Assembly (NCBI RefSeq): GCF_018131005.1 | Contig: NZ_JAFCJK010000010.1 | Span: 1-64,000 of the forward strand | Length of the DNA: 64,000 nucleotides | Direction: 5' to 3' | From: Bradyrhizobium lablabi | Lineage (GTDB): Bacteria > Pseudomonadota > Alphaproteobacteria > Rhizobiales > Xanthobacteraceae | Part shown: positions 7,347-16,570 of the stretch, piece by piece | How the letters are laid out: every line of letters begins with the position of its first letter | Position numbering within the stretch: the first letter of the stretch is position 1 | Position numbers and translations under genes: made by a program | Notes under the pieces: model-generated | Told to the model about the DNA's origin: nothing | Database searches by the model: none | Seen by the model: the letters and a program-made list of their open reading frames with translations, nothing else

Positions 7347-8681
7347 TTACGGCTTCAACGTCTCCAGGAACCGCACCGGCTCTCCCAGCGAGGGCGTCGT
7401 CAGTTCACCCTGCCACATCACGCGCTCGCCGCGCACGAAGGTGCCGACCGGCCAGCCCTGCACGCGCACGCCGTCATAGGGTGTCCAGCCTGCGCGCGAG
7501 GCAATCCACTTGTCGGTGATGGTCTCGCTGCGCTTGAGGTCGACGATGGTGAAGTCGGCGTCATAACCCGCGGCGATGCGCCCCTTGCAGGCGATGTTGA
7601 ACAACCGCGCCGGGCCGGCGCTGGTCAGATCGACGAAACGCTGCAGCGACAGGCGGCCGGCGTTGACGTGATCGAGCATCAACGGCACCAGCGTCTGCAC
7701 GCCGGTCATGCCTGAGGGCGAGGCCGGATAGGTCTTGGCCTTCTCTTCCGCGGTATGCGGCGCGTGATCCGAGCCGAGCACATCGATGATGCCCTGCTCG
7801 ATGCCGTACCAGATGCCGGCGCGGTGATCGGCCGAGCGTACCGGCGGATTCATCTGGGCACGGGTGCCGAGCCGCTCGTAGCATTCAGGCGCGGCCATGG
7901 TGAGGTGGTGCGGTGTCGCCTCGCAGGACGCGACATCCTTGTGGTCGCGTAGATATTCGATCTCCTGCTTGGTTGAAATGTGCAGCACGTGAATGCGCTT
8001 GCCGGTCTCGCGTGCGAGCCCGACCAGGCGCTCGGTCGCGATCAGCGCGGCGGTTTCGTCGCGCCACACCGGATGCGAGCGCGGATCGCCCTCGACGCGC
8101 AACGGCTTGCGCTCGTTGAGGCGATACTCGTCCTCGGCATGAAAGGCGGCGCGGCGCCGGATCACCTGGAAGATGCGCCGCAGGCTCTCGTCGTCCTCGA
8201 CCAGGAGCGCGCCCGTGGAGGAGCCGATGAATACCTTGACCCCGGCGCAGCCCGGCGCGCGCTCGAGCTCCGGCAGGTCCTGCACGTTCTCCCGGGTGCC
8301 GCCGATGAAGAACGCGAAATCGCAATGCATGCGGTGTTGGCCGCGCTTCACCTTGTCGGTGAAGGCCGCTTCCGTCACGGTCAGCGGATCGGTGTTCGGC
8401 ATCTCGAACACGGCGGTGACGCCGCCCATCACGGCGCTGCGCGATCCGGTCTCCAGATCCTCCTTGTGTGTCAGGCCGGGCTCGCGGAAGTGCACCTGGG
8501 TGTCCATGACCCCAGGCAGGATGTGCAGGCCCTTGCAGTTGATCACTTCGCCCGCCGAGGCCTGGCCGAGCCCGCCGATCGCTGCGATGCGGCCGCCGAC
8601 AATGCCGATGTCGCGCACGCCCTCGCCGTCCTGATTGACCACGGTGCCAGATTTTAGAATGGTGTCAAAATGCTGATTCAT
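7347..8681 (-). CDS. pyrC: Dihydroorotase / cyclic amidohydrolase, DxQVH subtype
   Basis: A 444-aa amidohydrolase related to dihydroorotase, which closes carbamoyl-aspartate to dihydroorotate in pyrimidine synthesis. Seen: PGVMDTQVHFREPGLTHKED, a lysine in GVKVFIGSSTGALLV likely to be carboxylated, IHVLHISTKQEIEYL, TPHHLTMAAPECY, and SDHAPHTAEEKAKTYP with the catalytic Asp. The first metal motif is DTQVH, so the first His of the usual HxH is Gln. I know this variant from one whole subgroup of PyrC-like proteins. No pyrB is nearby, so it may be a second copy. Divergent from ygfZ. Confidence 0.82.
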   Translation of the reverse strand: MNQHFDTILKSGTVVNQDGEGVRDIGIVGGRIAAIGGLGQASAGEVINCKGLHILPGVMDTQVHFREPGLTHKEDLETGSRSAVMGGVTAVFEMPNTDPLTVTEAAFTDKVKRGQHRMHCDFAFFIGGTRENVQDLPELERAPGCAGVKVFIGSSTGALLVEDDESLRRIFQVIRRRAAFHAEDEYRLNERKPLRVEGDPRSHPVWRDETAALIATERLVGLARETGKRIHVLHISTKQEIEYLRDHKDVASCEATPHHLTMAAPECYERLGTRAQMNPPVRSADHRAGIWYGIEQGIIDVLGSDHAPHTAEEKAKTYPASPSGMTGVQTLVPLMLDHVNAGRLSLQRFVDLTSAGPARLFNIACKGRIAAGYDADFTIVDLKRSETITDKWIASRAGWTPYDGVRVQGWPVGTFVRGERVMWQGELTTPSLGEPVRFLETLKP

Positions 8682-8807
8682 CGGTCCTCGGCGCCCGCTC
8701 TCCGCTGTCGCGCGGGCCTTGTTCGATGCACTCTAGCGCCTTAGTTTGGCAGGGGATACCGCCTCCGGCGTTTCCCAAAGGAACTTGGAAAAGAGCCAGA
8801 TTTACGA

Positions 8808-9689
8808 ATGAAAGCAGCGTTTCTTCCAGATCGAGGTGTAGTCAAGGTCTCTGGCGAGGACGCCCGCAACTTCCTCAACGGCCTCATCACAACAGACGTC
8901 GAGCAATTGCGGCCGGGCCTCGGACAGTTCGGCGCGCTGCTGACGCCGCAGGGTAAGATCATTGTGGATTTCCTGATCACCGAGGCGCCTGCCGGCCATG
9001 GCGGTGGCTTCCTGATCGACGCGCCGCGGGCCCTTACCAAGGGGCTCGCCGATAAGCTCGGCTTCTACAAGCTGCGCGCCAAGGTCGCAGTCGAGAATCT
9101 GTCCGACAGCCTCGGCGTGCTCGCGGCCTGGGATGGCGAACCGGCGATGCATCCCGATCTGTCCTTTGCCGACCCGCGCAACGCGGCGCTCGGCTGGCGT
9201 ATCCTGATCCCGGAAGAGCTGAAGCAGAAACTCGCCGACGTGATCGGCGCCGATCTTGTCGACAACGACGCCTATGAAGCGCATCGCATCGCCACAGGCA
9301 TCCCGCGCGGCGGGCTCGATTTCATCTATGGCGACGCCTTTCCGCACGAGTCCAACATGGACCGCCTGCATGGCGTCGATTTCGACAAGGGGTGCTATGT
9401 CGGCCAGGAAGTGGTATCGCGCATGCAGCATCGCGGCACTGCGCGCACCCGCACAGTGAAGGTCATCCTTGACGGTCCTTCGCCGGAGGCCGGCGCGACC
9501 ATCCTGGCCGGTGACAAGCCGGTCGGCACCATCGGCTCGACCGCCGGACCGAACGGTCTCGCGTTGGTCCGCACCGATCGCGTTGCCGACGCGCTCGACG
9601 CCGGGCTGTCGCTGACCGCAGGCGGCCTCGGCCTTCGTCTCGCCGAGCCGGACGCCGTCCGCGCCGCACCGAAGCAGACTGTCACATGA
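8808..9689 (+). CDS. ygfZ: Folate-binding protein YgfZ (CAF17/Iba57 family)
   Basis: A 293-aa tetrahydrofolate-dependent protein supporting assembly or repair of certain Fe-S enzymes. The family signature is present as KGCYVGQEVVSRMQHRG, with the conserved Cys. The N-terminal part VSGEDARNFLNGLITTDV and LTPQGKIIVDFLI match the GcvT-like fold. Length is normal for alphaproteobacterial YgfZ. Its stop overlaps the tag start by 4 nt, so translation is likely coupled. It is divergent from the dihydroorotase gene across a 126-nt gap. Confidence 0.93.
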   Translation: MKAAFLPDRGVVKVSGEDARNFLNGLITTDVEQLRPGLGQFGALLTPQGKIIVDFLITEAPAGHGGGFLIDAPRALTKGLADKLGFYKLRAKVAVENLSDSLGVLAAWDGEPAMHPDLSFADPRNAALGWRILIPEELKQKLADVIGADLVDNDAYEAHRIATGIPRGGLDFIYGDAFPHESNMDRLHGVDFDKGCYVGQEVVSRMQHRGTARTRTVKVILDGPSPEAGATILAGDKPVGTIGSTAGPNGLALVRTDRVADALDAGLSLTAGGLGLRLAEPDAVRAAPKQTVT

Positions 9690-10312
9690 CCCGTTCCGCG
9701 CGACTGCATCCCGACGGGAAGATGCGATGTCCCTGGCCGGGTGACGACGCTTTCTACATCGCCTATCACGACACGGAATGGGGCGTGCCGGAATATGACG
9801 ACCGCGCGCTCTATGAGAAGCTGATCCTCGACGGCTTCCAGGCCGGGCTTTCGTGGATCACGATCCTGCGCAAGCGCGAGAATTTCCGCAAAGCCTTCGA
9901 CGACTTCGAGCCCGAAAAGATCGCGCGTTACAACGCCAAGAAGATCCATGCGCTGATGAACGATGTCGGCATCGTCCGTAACCGCGCAAAGATCGAGGGC
10001 GCGATCGCGAGCGCGAAATCATACGGGAAGATCATGGAGGAAGGCCCGGGCTTCTCGAAGTTCCTGTGGGACTTTGTCGACGGCAAGCCGCAGGTCAACC
10101 AGTTTAAGACCACGGCAAGCGTGCCGGCGTCGACGCCGGTCTCGGTGAAGATATCCAAGGAGCTTGCTGCACGCGGCTTCAAATTCGTCGGTCCGACCAT
10201 CGTCTATGCCTTCATGCAGGCGACCGGCATGGTCAACGATCACCTCGTCACCTGCTTCTGCCACGAGAGCTGCGGCGGCAAGCATCGCGCGCCGCGGCTC
10301 AAGACGAAATGA
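9686..10312 (+). CDS. tag: DNA-3-methyladenine glycosylase I
   Basis: It excises 3-methyladenine from alkylated DNA. The 208-aa protein aligns well by eye with E. coli Tag: Cys15 and His28 in the CPWPGDDAFYIAYHDTEWGVP region keep the 13-residue spacing of the E. coli zinc ligands Cys4 and His17. The second pair lies in NDHLVTCFCH. The central AGLSWITILRKRENFRKAF is a family signature. It overlaps ygfZ by 4 nt and the HD gene by 4 nt, indicating a translationally coupled operon. Confidence 0.95.
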   Translation: MTRSARLHPDGKMRCPWPGDDAFYIAYHDTEWGVPEYDDRALYEKLILDGFQAGLSWITILRKRENFRKAFDDFEPEKIARYNAKKIHALMNDVGIVRNRAKIEGAIASAKSYGKIMEEGPGFSKFLWDFVDGKPQVNQFKTTASVPASTPVSVKISKELAARGFKFVGPTIVYAFMQATGMVNDHLVTCFCHESCGGKHRAPRLKTK

Positions 10313-10917
10313 CGGTCCGCAAATCGGCCGAATCCGTCCGCGCCTGGCAACGGATGTTGTCCGGGCGCCGGCTCGACCTGCTGGACCCGTCGCCGCTCGA
10401 CATCGAGATCGTCGACATCGCGCACGGTCTGGCGCGGGTCGCCCGCTGGAACGGCCAGACCAGCGGTGCTCACATTTTCTCGGTAGCGCAGCACACGCTC
10501 CTTGTGGAGGCCGTCCTGCGCCAGCAGGTGCCGCGCGTCGATATGCGCATGCGCCTGGCAGCCTTGTTGCATGATGCGCCCGAATATGTCATCGGCGACA
10601 TGATCTCACCATTCAAGGCGGTGCTCGGCGGCGACTACAAGGTGGTGGAGAAGCGTCTGCTATCTGCGATCCATGTTCGCTTTGGCTTGCCTGCACTGCT
10701 CGCCGACGAGATTACGCAGCAGATCAAGGCCGCCGATCGCGGTGCCGCCTATCTCGAAGCGACGCGTCTTGCGGGTTTCTCGGAAGCCGAAGCCAAGCGG
10801 CTCTTCGGCCGCGACCCCGGCCTGCCCGAAGCGACCGAACGCGACTATCTGACGCCGTGGACAGCGGCCAGAGCCGAAAAGCAGTTCGTCCAGCGCTTCA
10901 ACGCATTGCACAGATGA
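10309..10917 (+). CDS. HD-domain phosphohydrolase (YfbR-like)
   Basis: A 202-aa metal-dependent phosphohydrolase. The HD signature is visible as HIFSVAQHTLLVEAVL, then LAALLHDAPEYVIGDMISPFK, and a later Asp in IKAADRGAAYLEA. The YfbR group dephosphorylates deoxynucleoside 5'-monophosphates, but I cannot confirm the substrate. The ATGA overlap with tag suggests joint expression of a base-excision enzyme with a nucleotide-cleaning enzyme. Confidence 0.85.
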   Translation: MTVRKSAESVRAWQRMLSGRRLDLLDPSPLDIEIVDIAHGLARVARWNGQTSGAHIFSVAQHTLLVEAVLRQQVPRVDMRMRLAALLHDAPEYVIGDMISPFKAVLGGDYKVVEKRLLSAIHVRFGLPALLADEITQQIKAADRGAAYLEATRLAGFSEAEAKRLFGRDPGLPEATERDYLTPWTAARAEKQFVQRFNALHR

Positions 10918-10929
10918 CCGATCGTATCT

Positions 10930-11045
10930 GTTGCAGGGCACGCAAGACCCGTGAAGCGTCGTGCCCACCCTTCGTTTCGCGGTGCAAATGGCGGGGCGCT
11001 TCACTTTGCCCACCCTGCGGCAGCCGTTATAATCCGCGTCAGACT
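10930..11045. repeat. Intergenic GCCCACCCT-type repeat
   Basis: Two GCCCACCCT blocks sit at about 10959-10967 and 11009-11017 in this gap. A related GCCCACCCT block lies near 45879-45887. I associate this wording with dispersed intergenic repeats of Bradyrhizobium. No gene is seen here. Confidence 0.45.
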
Positions 11046-11064
11046 GAATACTCCCGGGATCACC

Positions 11065-11571
11065 ATGCTCCACGTCTGCTCGCTTGCCGCGCTTCCCGAC
11101 ACGGTCAGGACCACCGGCGCCAGCCATGTGCTGACGGTGATGGCCAATGTCGACCAGGTACTGCGGCCGCCCTCGGTGCTTGCCGCCAATCATCTGAAAG
11201 TGTCGATGGACGACATCACTGAGCAGATGGTCGGATTCGTCGCCCCATCGGAGGTCCACATCGAAAAGGTACTGGCCTTCGTGCGAGGCTGGGACCGCCG
11301 CGCGCCGATGGTCGTTCACTGTTATGCCGGCATCAGCCGCTCGACCGCGAGCGCTTTCGCCGCGGTTTGCGCGCTCAATCCGCATCGCGACGAGATGGCA
11401 ATCGCCCGCCAGATCCGCCAGGCCTCCCCGATCGCCTCGCCGAACCGGCTTATCGTCAGCCTGGCCGACAAGGCGCTGGGACGCGAGGGCCGGATGCTGC
11501 GCGCACTCGACGCGATAGGTCCAGGCACCATGTCGGTCGAAGGACGGCCCTTCCGGATCGATTTGGAATAG
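11065..11571 (+). CDS. Dual-specificity/tyrosine phosphatase-like protein
   Basis: A 168-aa protein with the cysteine phosphatase loop HCYAGISRS: Cys86 followed by Arg92 gives the CX5R active site. MDDITEQM upstream may hold the general acid. The fold resembles compact DSP-like phosphatases found in rhizobia, often annotated only as tyrosine phosphatase family. No signal peptide, so cytoplasmic. ATG 11065 is chosen because upstream in-frame sequence belongs to the repeat. Substrate unknown. Confidence 0.82.
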   Translation: MLHVCSLAALPDTVRTTGASHVLTVMANVDQVLRPPSVLAANHLKVSMDDITEQMVGFVAPSEVHIEKVLAFVRGWDRRAPMVVHCYAGISRSTASAFAAVCALNPHRDEMAIARQIRQASPIASPNRLIVSLADKALGREGRMLRALDAIGPGTMSVEGRPFRIDLE

Positions 11572-11683
11572 CACCAACGTGCCACACCGAACCGCTTGAA
11601 CTTTTGGGCTTCAAGGCTGCACCTAATGAGTTGCGACGGGCGGCCGACCGGCCAACGGCCCGGCGTGCTTTGCCGGAGGCCCA

Positions 11684-14365
11684 ATGCTCGACTCGCCGTT
11701 CGACTTCCTCGCGTTGGTCGTCGCCATCATCGCCATCATCTTCGCGCGCAAGGCGTTCAACCAGGTTGCGGCGCTGAGGAGCCGGCTGGACGCGATCGAG
11801 GCTGCGGCAGCAATCGCCGCGCCCGGGGTCACGCCGCCGCTGACGCCGCTGCAGGAGGTCGAGCAGACGCTGCCAGCGTCTTCGACCCGGCCGCCGCCGC
11901 TGCCGCCCGAGGCCGTTTCCGCGCCGCCGGACACACCGGAGACCGCGCCCGCCGCCGCGCTGCCGCCACCGGCGGAGCGCGGTTTTGAGGAGACCATTGG
12001 CACACGCTGGGTGGTCTGGCTCGGTGGGCTGACGCTCGCGCTCGGCGGCTTCTTCATGGTGCGTTATTCGATCGAGGCCGGCTTGCTTGGCCCCGGCGTG
12101 CGCACCATGCTCGGCGGTTTGTTCGCACTGGCCCTCCTCGCGGCGGGCGAATGGACGCGGCGCAAGGAGAGCATCTCGAACATCGCCGCGCTGCCGATCG
12201 CCAATATCCCGGCAATCCTCACAGCCGCCGGCACCGCGGTGGCGTTCGCCACGGTCTACGCCGCCTACGCGCTTTATGATTTCCTCGCACCCGCCACTGC
12301 CTTCATCCTGCTCGGCATGGTCGCGCTCGGCACGCTCGCGGCCGCGCTGCTGCACGGGCCGGCGCTGGCGGGACTTGGCGTGGTCGGCGCCTTCGTCACG
12401 CCGATCCTGGTGTCATCCGACAAGCCCGACTTCTGGTCGCTCTACGTCTACCTTGCGATCGTGACTGCCGCGTCGTTCGGGCTCGCGCGCATCCGGCTGT
12501 GGCGCTGGCTTGCGGTCACAACCATCGTGTTCGCGCTGCTCTGGACCTTCCCCTGCCTGCAATGCGGACCTGGCATAGTCGCGCCGCACGCGTTCCATGT
12601 GATCGCAGGCTTCGTGCTCGCGGCGCTGCTGGTCGTCTGCGGCTTCATGTTCGGCCCGGCAGGCGATAGTGAGGAGATAGAGCCAATCTCGTCGGGCTCG
12701 CTTGCGGCCTATTTGTTCGGCGCGACCTTGATCGTGCTGAACAGCGCCCACGCGGACGCCGCAATGATCTCTTTCGCGCTGCTGGCCGCATGCAGCCTCC
12801 TCGTCGCCTGGCGCGCGCCAGCTGCCACAGGCGCGGTCGGTGCCGCGTCGATCCTCGTCTTCATCGTGTTCGGCGAATGGGCCGTCCGCCGCAATGTGGA
12901 CATGCTGGTGCTGCCGGGCGGCGCCATCCCCGGTATCGGCCCCTCGGCGACCGACGGCTCGGTGTCGCTGCATCTCGTCACCGCAGCCATCTTTGCAGCC
13001 GCCTTCGGCGTCGCTGGCTTCTTCGCCCAGACGCGCTTTGCCACGACGAGGATCGTGGTGAGTTGGGCCGCATCGGCCGTCTTCACGCCGCTCGCGCTGC
13101 TTGTTGCGCTCTACGCCCGCATCGCACATCTCGATCGTTCAATTCCCTTTGCGGTCGTGGCGGTGCTGCTGGGCGCGGCCTACGCCGCCGCGACGGAAGC
13201 GCTGGCCAGGCGCGGCGATCGGCCCGAGTTCATACCCTCGATTGCGCTGTTTGCGACCGGCGCGCTCGCCTCTCTTGCGCTGGCCCTCACCTTCGCGCTC
13301 GAAAAGGGCTGGCTCACCATCGCGCTCGCGCTGGTGTCGATGGGGACGGCCTGGATTTCGGTGCGGCGGCCGATCCCGTTCCTGCGCTGGCTCGCGGCTA
13401 TCCTCGCCGGCATCGTGGTGCTGCGCATCGGCTACGAGCCGCGTATAGCGGGTGACGCCGTCGGCACGATGCCGATCTTCAACTGGCTCTTGTGGGGCTA
13501 CGGCATTCCGGCGGCCTCGTTCTGGGCCGGAAGCCGCTTCCTGCGCCGCAACGGCGACGACGTGCCGCTTCGCATGGTCGAATCCGCCGCAATCCTGTTT
13601 ACGGTGCTGCTCGCCTTCATGGAAATCCGTCATGCGGTCAACCATGGCGACGTCTATCGCGACAGCGCCGGACTGACCGAGATCGCGCTGCAGGTCTGCG
13701 TGGCGCTCGCTATGGCGATCGGGCTGGAACGGTTGCGCATCCGCACTGGCAGCATCGTGCACAATGTCGGCGCAGTGCTGCTCACCGCCTTCGCCGGACT
13801 GGGCAGCTTGTTCGGGCTGCTCGGGCTGCAGAACCCGATGCTGTGGCCCGAGGACGTCGGCGGCACCTTCATCAACCTGCTGCTGCTCGGCTACGCCGTC
13901 CCCGCGGCACTGGCGCTGGTTCTGTCCCATGCGGTGGCGGGCTATCGCCCCGCGGGCTACGCCAACTGCATCGCCGCCGGCGCGCTGATCCTCGCGCTCG
14001 CCTATGTGACGTTCGAGATTCGCAGGATCTACCACGGTCCAGTGCTGACCCGCGGCGAGACCACCGGCGCCGAACAGTACACTTACTCGATTGCCTGGCT
14101 GATGTTCGGCGTGGCGCTGCTCGGCATCGGCATCCTCGTCAATTCGCAGCGCGCGCGGCTCGCTTCCGCCGCGGTAATCGGCCTGACGATCCTCAAGGCC
14201 TTTCTGATCGATATGTCGACGCTGGCTGGCGTCTACCGCGCGCTGTCGTTCATGTGCCTCGGCATGGTGCTGGTCGCGATCGGATGGCTGTACCAGCGAA
14301 TCCTGTTCCGCAGGCCAGCCGCCGCGCCAGCCTCGCCCCCGCCTGTTCCGCAGGCAGAGGGATAG
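11684..14365 (+). CDS. DUF2339 giant polytopic membrane protein
   Basis: An 893-aa membrane protein. Order: one N-terminal hydrophobic segment (FLALVVAIIAIIFA), a short coiled-coil (VAALRSRLDAIEAAAA), a Pro/Ala-rich linker to about residue 100, the conserved ETIGTRWVVWLGGLTLALGGFF entry, then more than twenty predicted transmembrane segments to the end. This fits DUF2339, whose function is unknown. A clear GGAGG at 11675-11679 supports ATG 11684. The short Pro/Ala tail is cytoplasmic or periplasmic. No operon partner is obvious. Confidence 0.9.
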   Translation: MLDSPFDFLALVVAIIAIIFARKAFNQVAALRSRLDAIEAAAAIAAPGVTPPLTPLQEVEQTLPASSTRPPPLPPEAVSAPPDTPETAPAAALPPPAERGFEETIGTRWVVWLGGLTLALGGFFMVRYSIEAGLLGPGVRTMLGGLFALALLAAGEWTRRKESISNIAALPIANIPAILTAAGTAVAFATVYAAYALYDFLAPATAFILLGMVALGTLAAALLHGPALAGLGVVGAFVTPILVSSDKPDFWSLYVYLAIVTAASFGLARIRLWRWLAVTTIVFALLWTFPCLQCGPGIVAPHAFHVIAGFVLAALLVVCGFMFGPAGDSEEIEPISSGSLAAYLFGATLIVLNSAHADAAMISFALLAACSLLVAWRAPAATGAVGAASILVFIVFGEWAVRRNVDMLVLPGGAIPGIGPSATDGSVSLHLVTAAIFAAAFGVAGFFAQTRFATTRIVVSWAASAVFTPLALLVALYARIAHLDRSIPFAVVAVLLGAAYAAATEALARRGDRPEFIPSIALFATGALASLALALTFALEKGWLTIALALVSMGTAWISVRRPIPFLRWLAAILAGIVVLRIGYEPRIAGDAVGTMPIFNWLLWGYGIPAASFWAGSRFLRRNGDDVPLRMVESAAILFTVLLAFMEIRHAVNHGDVYRDSAGLTEIALQVCVALAMAIGLERLRIRTGSIVHNVGAVLLTAFAGLGSLFGLLGLQNPMLWPEDVGGTFINLLLLGYAVPAALALVLSHAVAGYRPAGYANCIAAGALILALAYVTFEIRRIYHGPVLTRGETTGAEQYTYSIAWLMFGVALLGIGILVNSQRARLASAAVIGLTILKAFLIDMSTLAGVYRALSFMCLGMVLVAIGWLYQRILFRRPAAAPASPPPVPQAEG

Positions 14366-14392
14366 GCGCCGTCGCGGCGGATGCGAACGCTG

Positions 14393-14626
14393 TCAAACGA
14401 CGGATTCCGCCACAAGGCGAATCCTGAACACGGGCTTCCTGCCCTCGTCGAGCAACTCCATATGCCACTCGCTGTTCTGCTTGAGATTGCGCGAGATGGT
14501 GCCGAGGAAGTTGCTGCAGACTTTCGTCATCTCGGCCCACGCGGCCTCGCGGCTCTCGAACTCCGTCCCCTGATCGTATGCACCGGCGTAGGCACCGTGA
14601 CTGATCCGAAAAAAATACTGCGCCAT
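14393..14626 (-). CDS. DUF6894-like small protein
   Basis: A 77-aa protein starting MAQYFFRISHG. The opening XXYFFXXXXG, followed by a Gly-rich turn and EFESREAAWAEMTKVC, matches the small DUF6894 family that is abundant in Bradyrhizobium; function is unknown. An upstream in-frame GTG-type start would add four residues. It converges on the DUF2339 gene. Confidence 0.7.
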   Translation of the reverse strand: MAQYFFRISHGAYAGAYDQGTEFESREAAWAEMTKVCSNFLGTISRNLKQNSEWHMELLDEGRKPVFRIRLVAESVV

Positions 14627-14768
14627 AACACTACTCAAATGCGAGAGCCGCCTCCGATCCCTCGTGAGACGTTGGAGAGTGAGTAGCTACCAAGGCATGA
14701 GCACCGCCATCCGTATGACTACGGCTTGTCGGCGGAGACATTTCTCGCGCGTGGATATATCGGTCGCG

Positions 14769-15356
14769 TCAGTCAGTCGAGCGGCGCAACTCGGGCGCGT
14801 TCTCGATCTTCGCCGGTTCGGCCCTGACGGGCTCGAGCTTGGTGCTTTCGACGCGAGGCGTTTCCACACGCGACGTCACGTCGGCGCGCGACGCATCGGC
14901 TGAACGAGTCTGCTCCGATGCACGTAGCGAACGGGGCCGCGCAACCGCGCGCGCCATCAGCATCTGCTTGCCGCCCTGATTGCGGAAATCGCAATACGCG
15001 AAGCCCATGCCGGAGACCGAGCCGCGGAACGAACGTTCATCCCGCTTGTCGAGGTTGAAGCAAGGCTCGAATGGCAGGCCCTTCAGCGAGGCGCAGACGC
15101 TCTGGCCGCGGATCTGCAACGTGTTGCCGGGCAAGCGCACATGACGGAGCGGGCCGGAGCCGGAGAACTGGATCGAGCCCGCCGCGCCCATGTCGTCGAG
15201 GATGCGGCCCGCGCCGCGGGTGCCATCGAAACAGGTGAAGGCGAACACCTTGCCAGCGACGAATTTACGCGCCTCTTCCGCACTCATCATGCCTGCGAGT
15301 GCCGGCACGACCATCGCTCCGGCCGTGACGGCCCCCAACACCAAACGCGCAAGCAT
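14769..15356 (-). CDS. Secreted hypothetical protein with Cys-containing domain
   Basis: I do not recognise the family. The 195-aa protein begins MLARLVLGAVTAGAMVVPALAG, a Sec signal peptide, which decides the start (a longer upstream frame exists but lacks one). The mature domain, residues 25 to 130, has conserved-looking pieces AFTCFDGTRGAGRI, SVCASLKGLPFEPCFNLDK and MGFAYCDF, with five Cys. The C-terminal 60 residues are Arg/Ser/Glu-rich with repeated VE(S/T) pieces and look disordered. Confidence 0.75.
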   Translation of the reverse strand: MLARLVLGAVTAGAMVVPALAGMMSAEEARKFVAGKVFAFTCFDGTRGAGRILDDMGAAGSIQFSGSGPLRHVRLPGNTLQIRGQSVCASLKGLPFEPCFNLDKRDERSFRGSVSGMGFAYCDFRNQGGKQMLMARAVARPRSLRASEQTRSADASRADVTSRVETPRVESTKLEPVRAEPAKIENAPELRRSTD

Positions 15357-15539
15357 GTACCTACTCCACTTACGAGCGCGGGCTCCCGCACCTTGAGCAT
15401 GATCCTCGCACAAACGCTTCCGCGCCGATAGCGAGGGAAATCCGGCCCCCCGGATCATGCCGCAGGCTTCTTTACCCACTGCTTACCATACGAACAGTGG
15501 CAACATTGGAGCAGCTTGGTTGGTAAATTCTGAACGCGG

Positions 15540-16526
15540 TCAGACTATTTTTACCACGATCCGGCCGCGGACCTCGCCGGCGAGGATTTTCGGGCCGTAA
15601 GCCATCACATCGCCCAAGGAAATTTCACTAGTTATATCAGTGAGTTTTGCCTTATCCAGATCGCTGGCGAGACGACGCCAGGCGGTTCGCCGCAGTTCGA
15701 TCGGACACATCACCGAATCGATACCGAGAAGGCACACTCCGCGCAAAATGAAGGGAGCCACCGAGGTCGGCAGGTCCATGCCGCCCGCCAGACCGCAGGC
15801 GGCGATGGCGCCGCCATACCGGGTCATGGAGAGGAGATTAGCGAGCGTGGTCGACCCGACGCTGTCGACACCGCCGGCCCAGCGCTCCTTCGCCAGCGAC
15901 TTGGCGGGGCCGGACAACTCGGCGCGATCGATCACCTCGGACGCGCCGAGGCTCTTCAGATAGTGCGCTTCGGCCATTCGCCCGGTCGAGGCAATGACGT
16001 GATAGCCGAGCTTGGACAGCACCGCGGTCGCCACCGAGCCGACGCCGCCGGCAGCGCCCGTCACCACGATCGGGCCGCTCTTGGGCGTTAGCCCGTGTCT
16101 CTCCAGCGCCAGCACCGACAACATCGCGGTGTAGCCGGCGGTGCCGATCGCCGCTGCATCGCGCGCCGAGATTCCATCCGGCAGCCGCACCAGCCAATCG
16201 CCCTTCACGCGCGCCTTCTCGGCGTAGGCGCCGAGATGGGTCTCACCCATGCCCCAGCCGTTGCAGACCACTTTGTCGCCAGCCTTCCAGGCGGGATGGC
16301 TGGATTGTTCGACCGTGCCGGCAAAATCGATGCCGGCGATCATCGGGAACCGGCGCACGACCGGCGCCTTGCCGGTGAGCGCGAGACCGTCCTTGTAGTT
16401 TAGCGTCGACCACTCGACCCGCACGGTAACGTCGCCATCCATCAGTTCGGCTTCGTCGAACTGCGTGAGCGCGGCGGAGGTACCCTTGTCCGCCTTGTCG
16501 ATCCTGATCGCCTTGAAGGTTGCCAC
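15540..16526 (-). CDS. acuI: Acryloyl-CoA reductase-type MDR oxidoreductase (AcuI/YhdH)
   Basis: A 328-aa zinc-free medium-chain reductase using NADPH; the AcuI/YhdH group reduces acryloyl-CoA to propionyl-CoA. Seen: LNYKDGLALTGKAPVVRRFP near the N-terminus, IAGIDFAGTV, VCNGWGMGETHLGAYAE, and the nucleotide loop VVTGAAGGVGSVA. Length is typical. The start is GTG 16526, with a GGGGAGAG ribosome-binding site inside a hairpin (separate entry). The MFS gene lies 44 nt upstream on the same strand. Confidence 0.88.
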   Translation of the reverse strand: MATFKAIRIDKADKGTSAALTQFDEAELMDGDVTVRVEWSTLNYKDGLALTGKAPVVRRFPMIAGIDFAGTVEQSSHPAWKAGDKVVCNGWGMGETHLGAYAEKARVKGDWLVRLPDGISARDAAAIGTAGYTAMLSVLALERHGLTPKSGPIVVTGAAGGVGSVATAVLSKLGYHVIASTGRMAEAHYLKSLGASEVIDRAELSGPAKSLAKERWAGGVDSVGSTTLANLLSMTRYGGAIAACGLAGGMDLPTSVAPFILRGVCLLGIDSVMCPIELRRTAWRRLASDLDKAKLTDITSEISLGDVMAYGPKILAGEVRGRIVVKIV

Positions 16527-16532
16527 GATAGC

Positions 16533-16558
16533 TCTCCCCGAAATTCCGGTTTCGGGGA
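16533..16558 (-). promoter_or_regulatory. Hairpin overlapping the acuI ribosome-binding site
   Basis: TCCCCGAAA (16535-16543) and TTTCGGGGA (16550-16558) form a perfect 9-bp stem with a 6-nt loop. On the minus strand the 3' arm runs into GGGGAGAG, the apparent Shine-Dalgarno of acuI, 7-13 nt before its GTG. It could sequester the site, or act as an intercistronic processing or attenuation element after the MFS stop at 16571. No T-run follows, so a simple terminator is unlikely. Confidence 0.5.
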
Positions 16559-16570
16559 ATGTTTAGCCCA

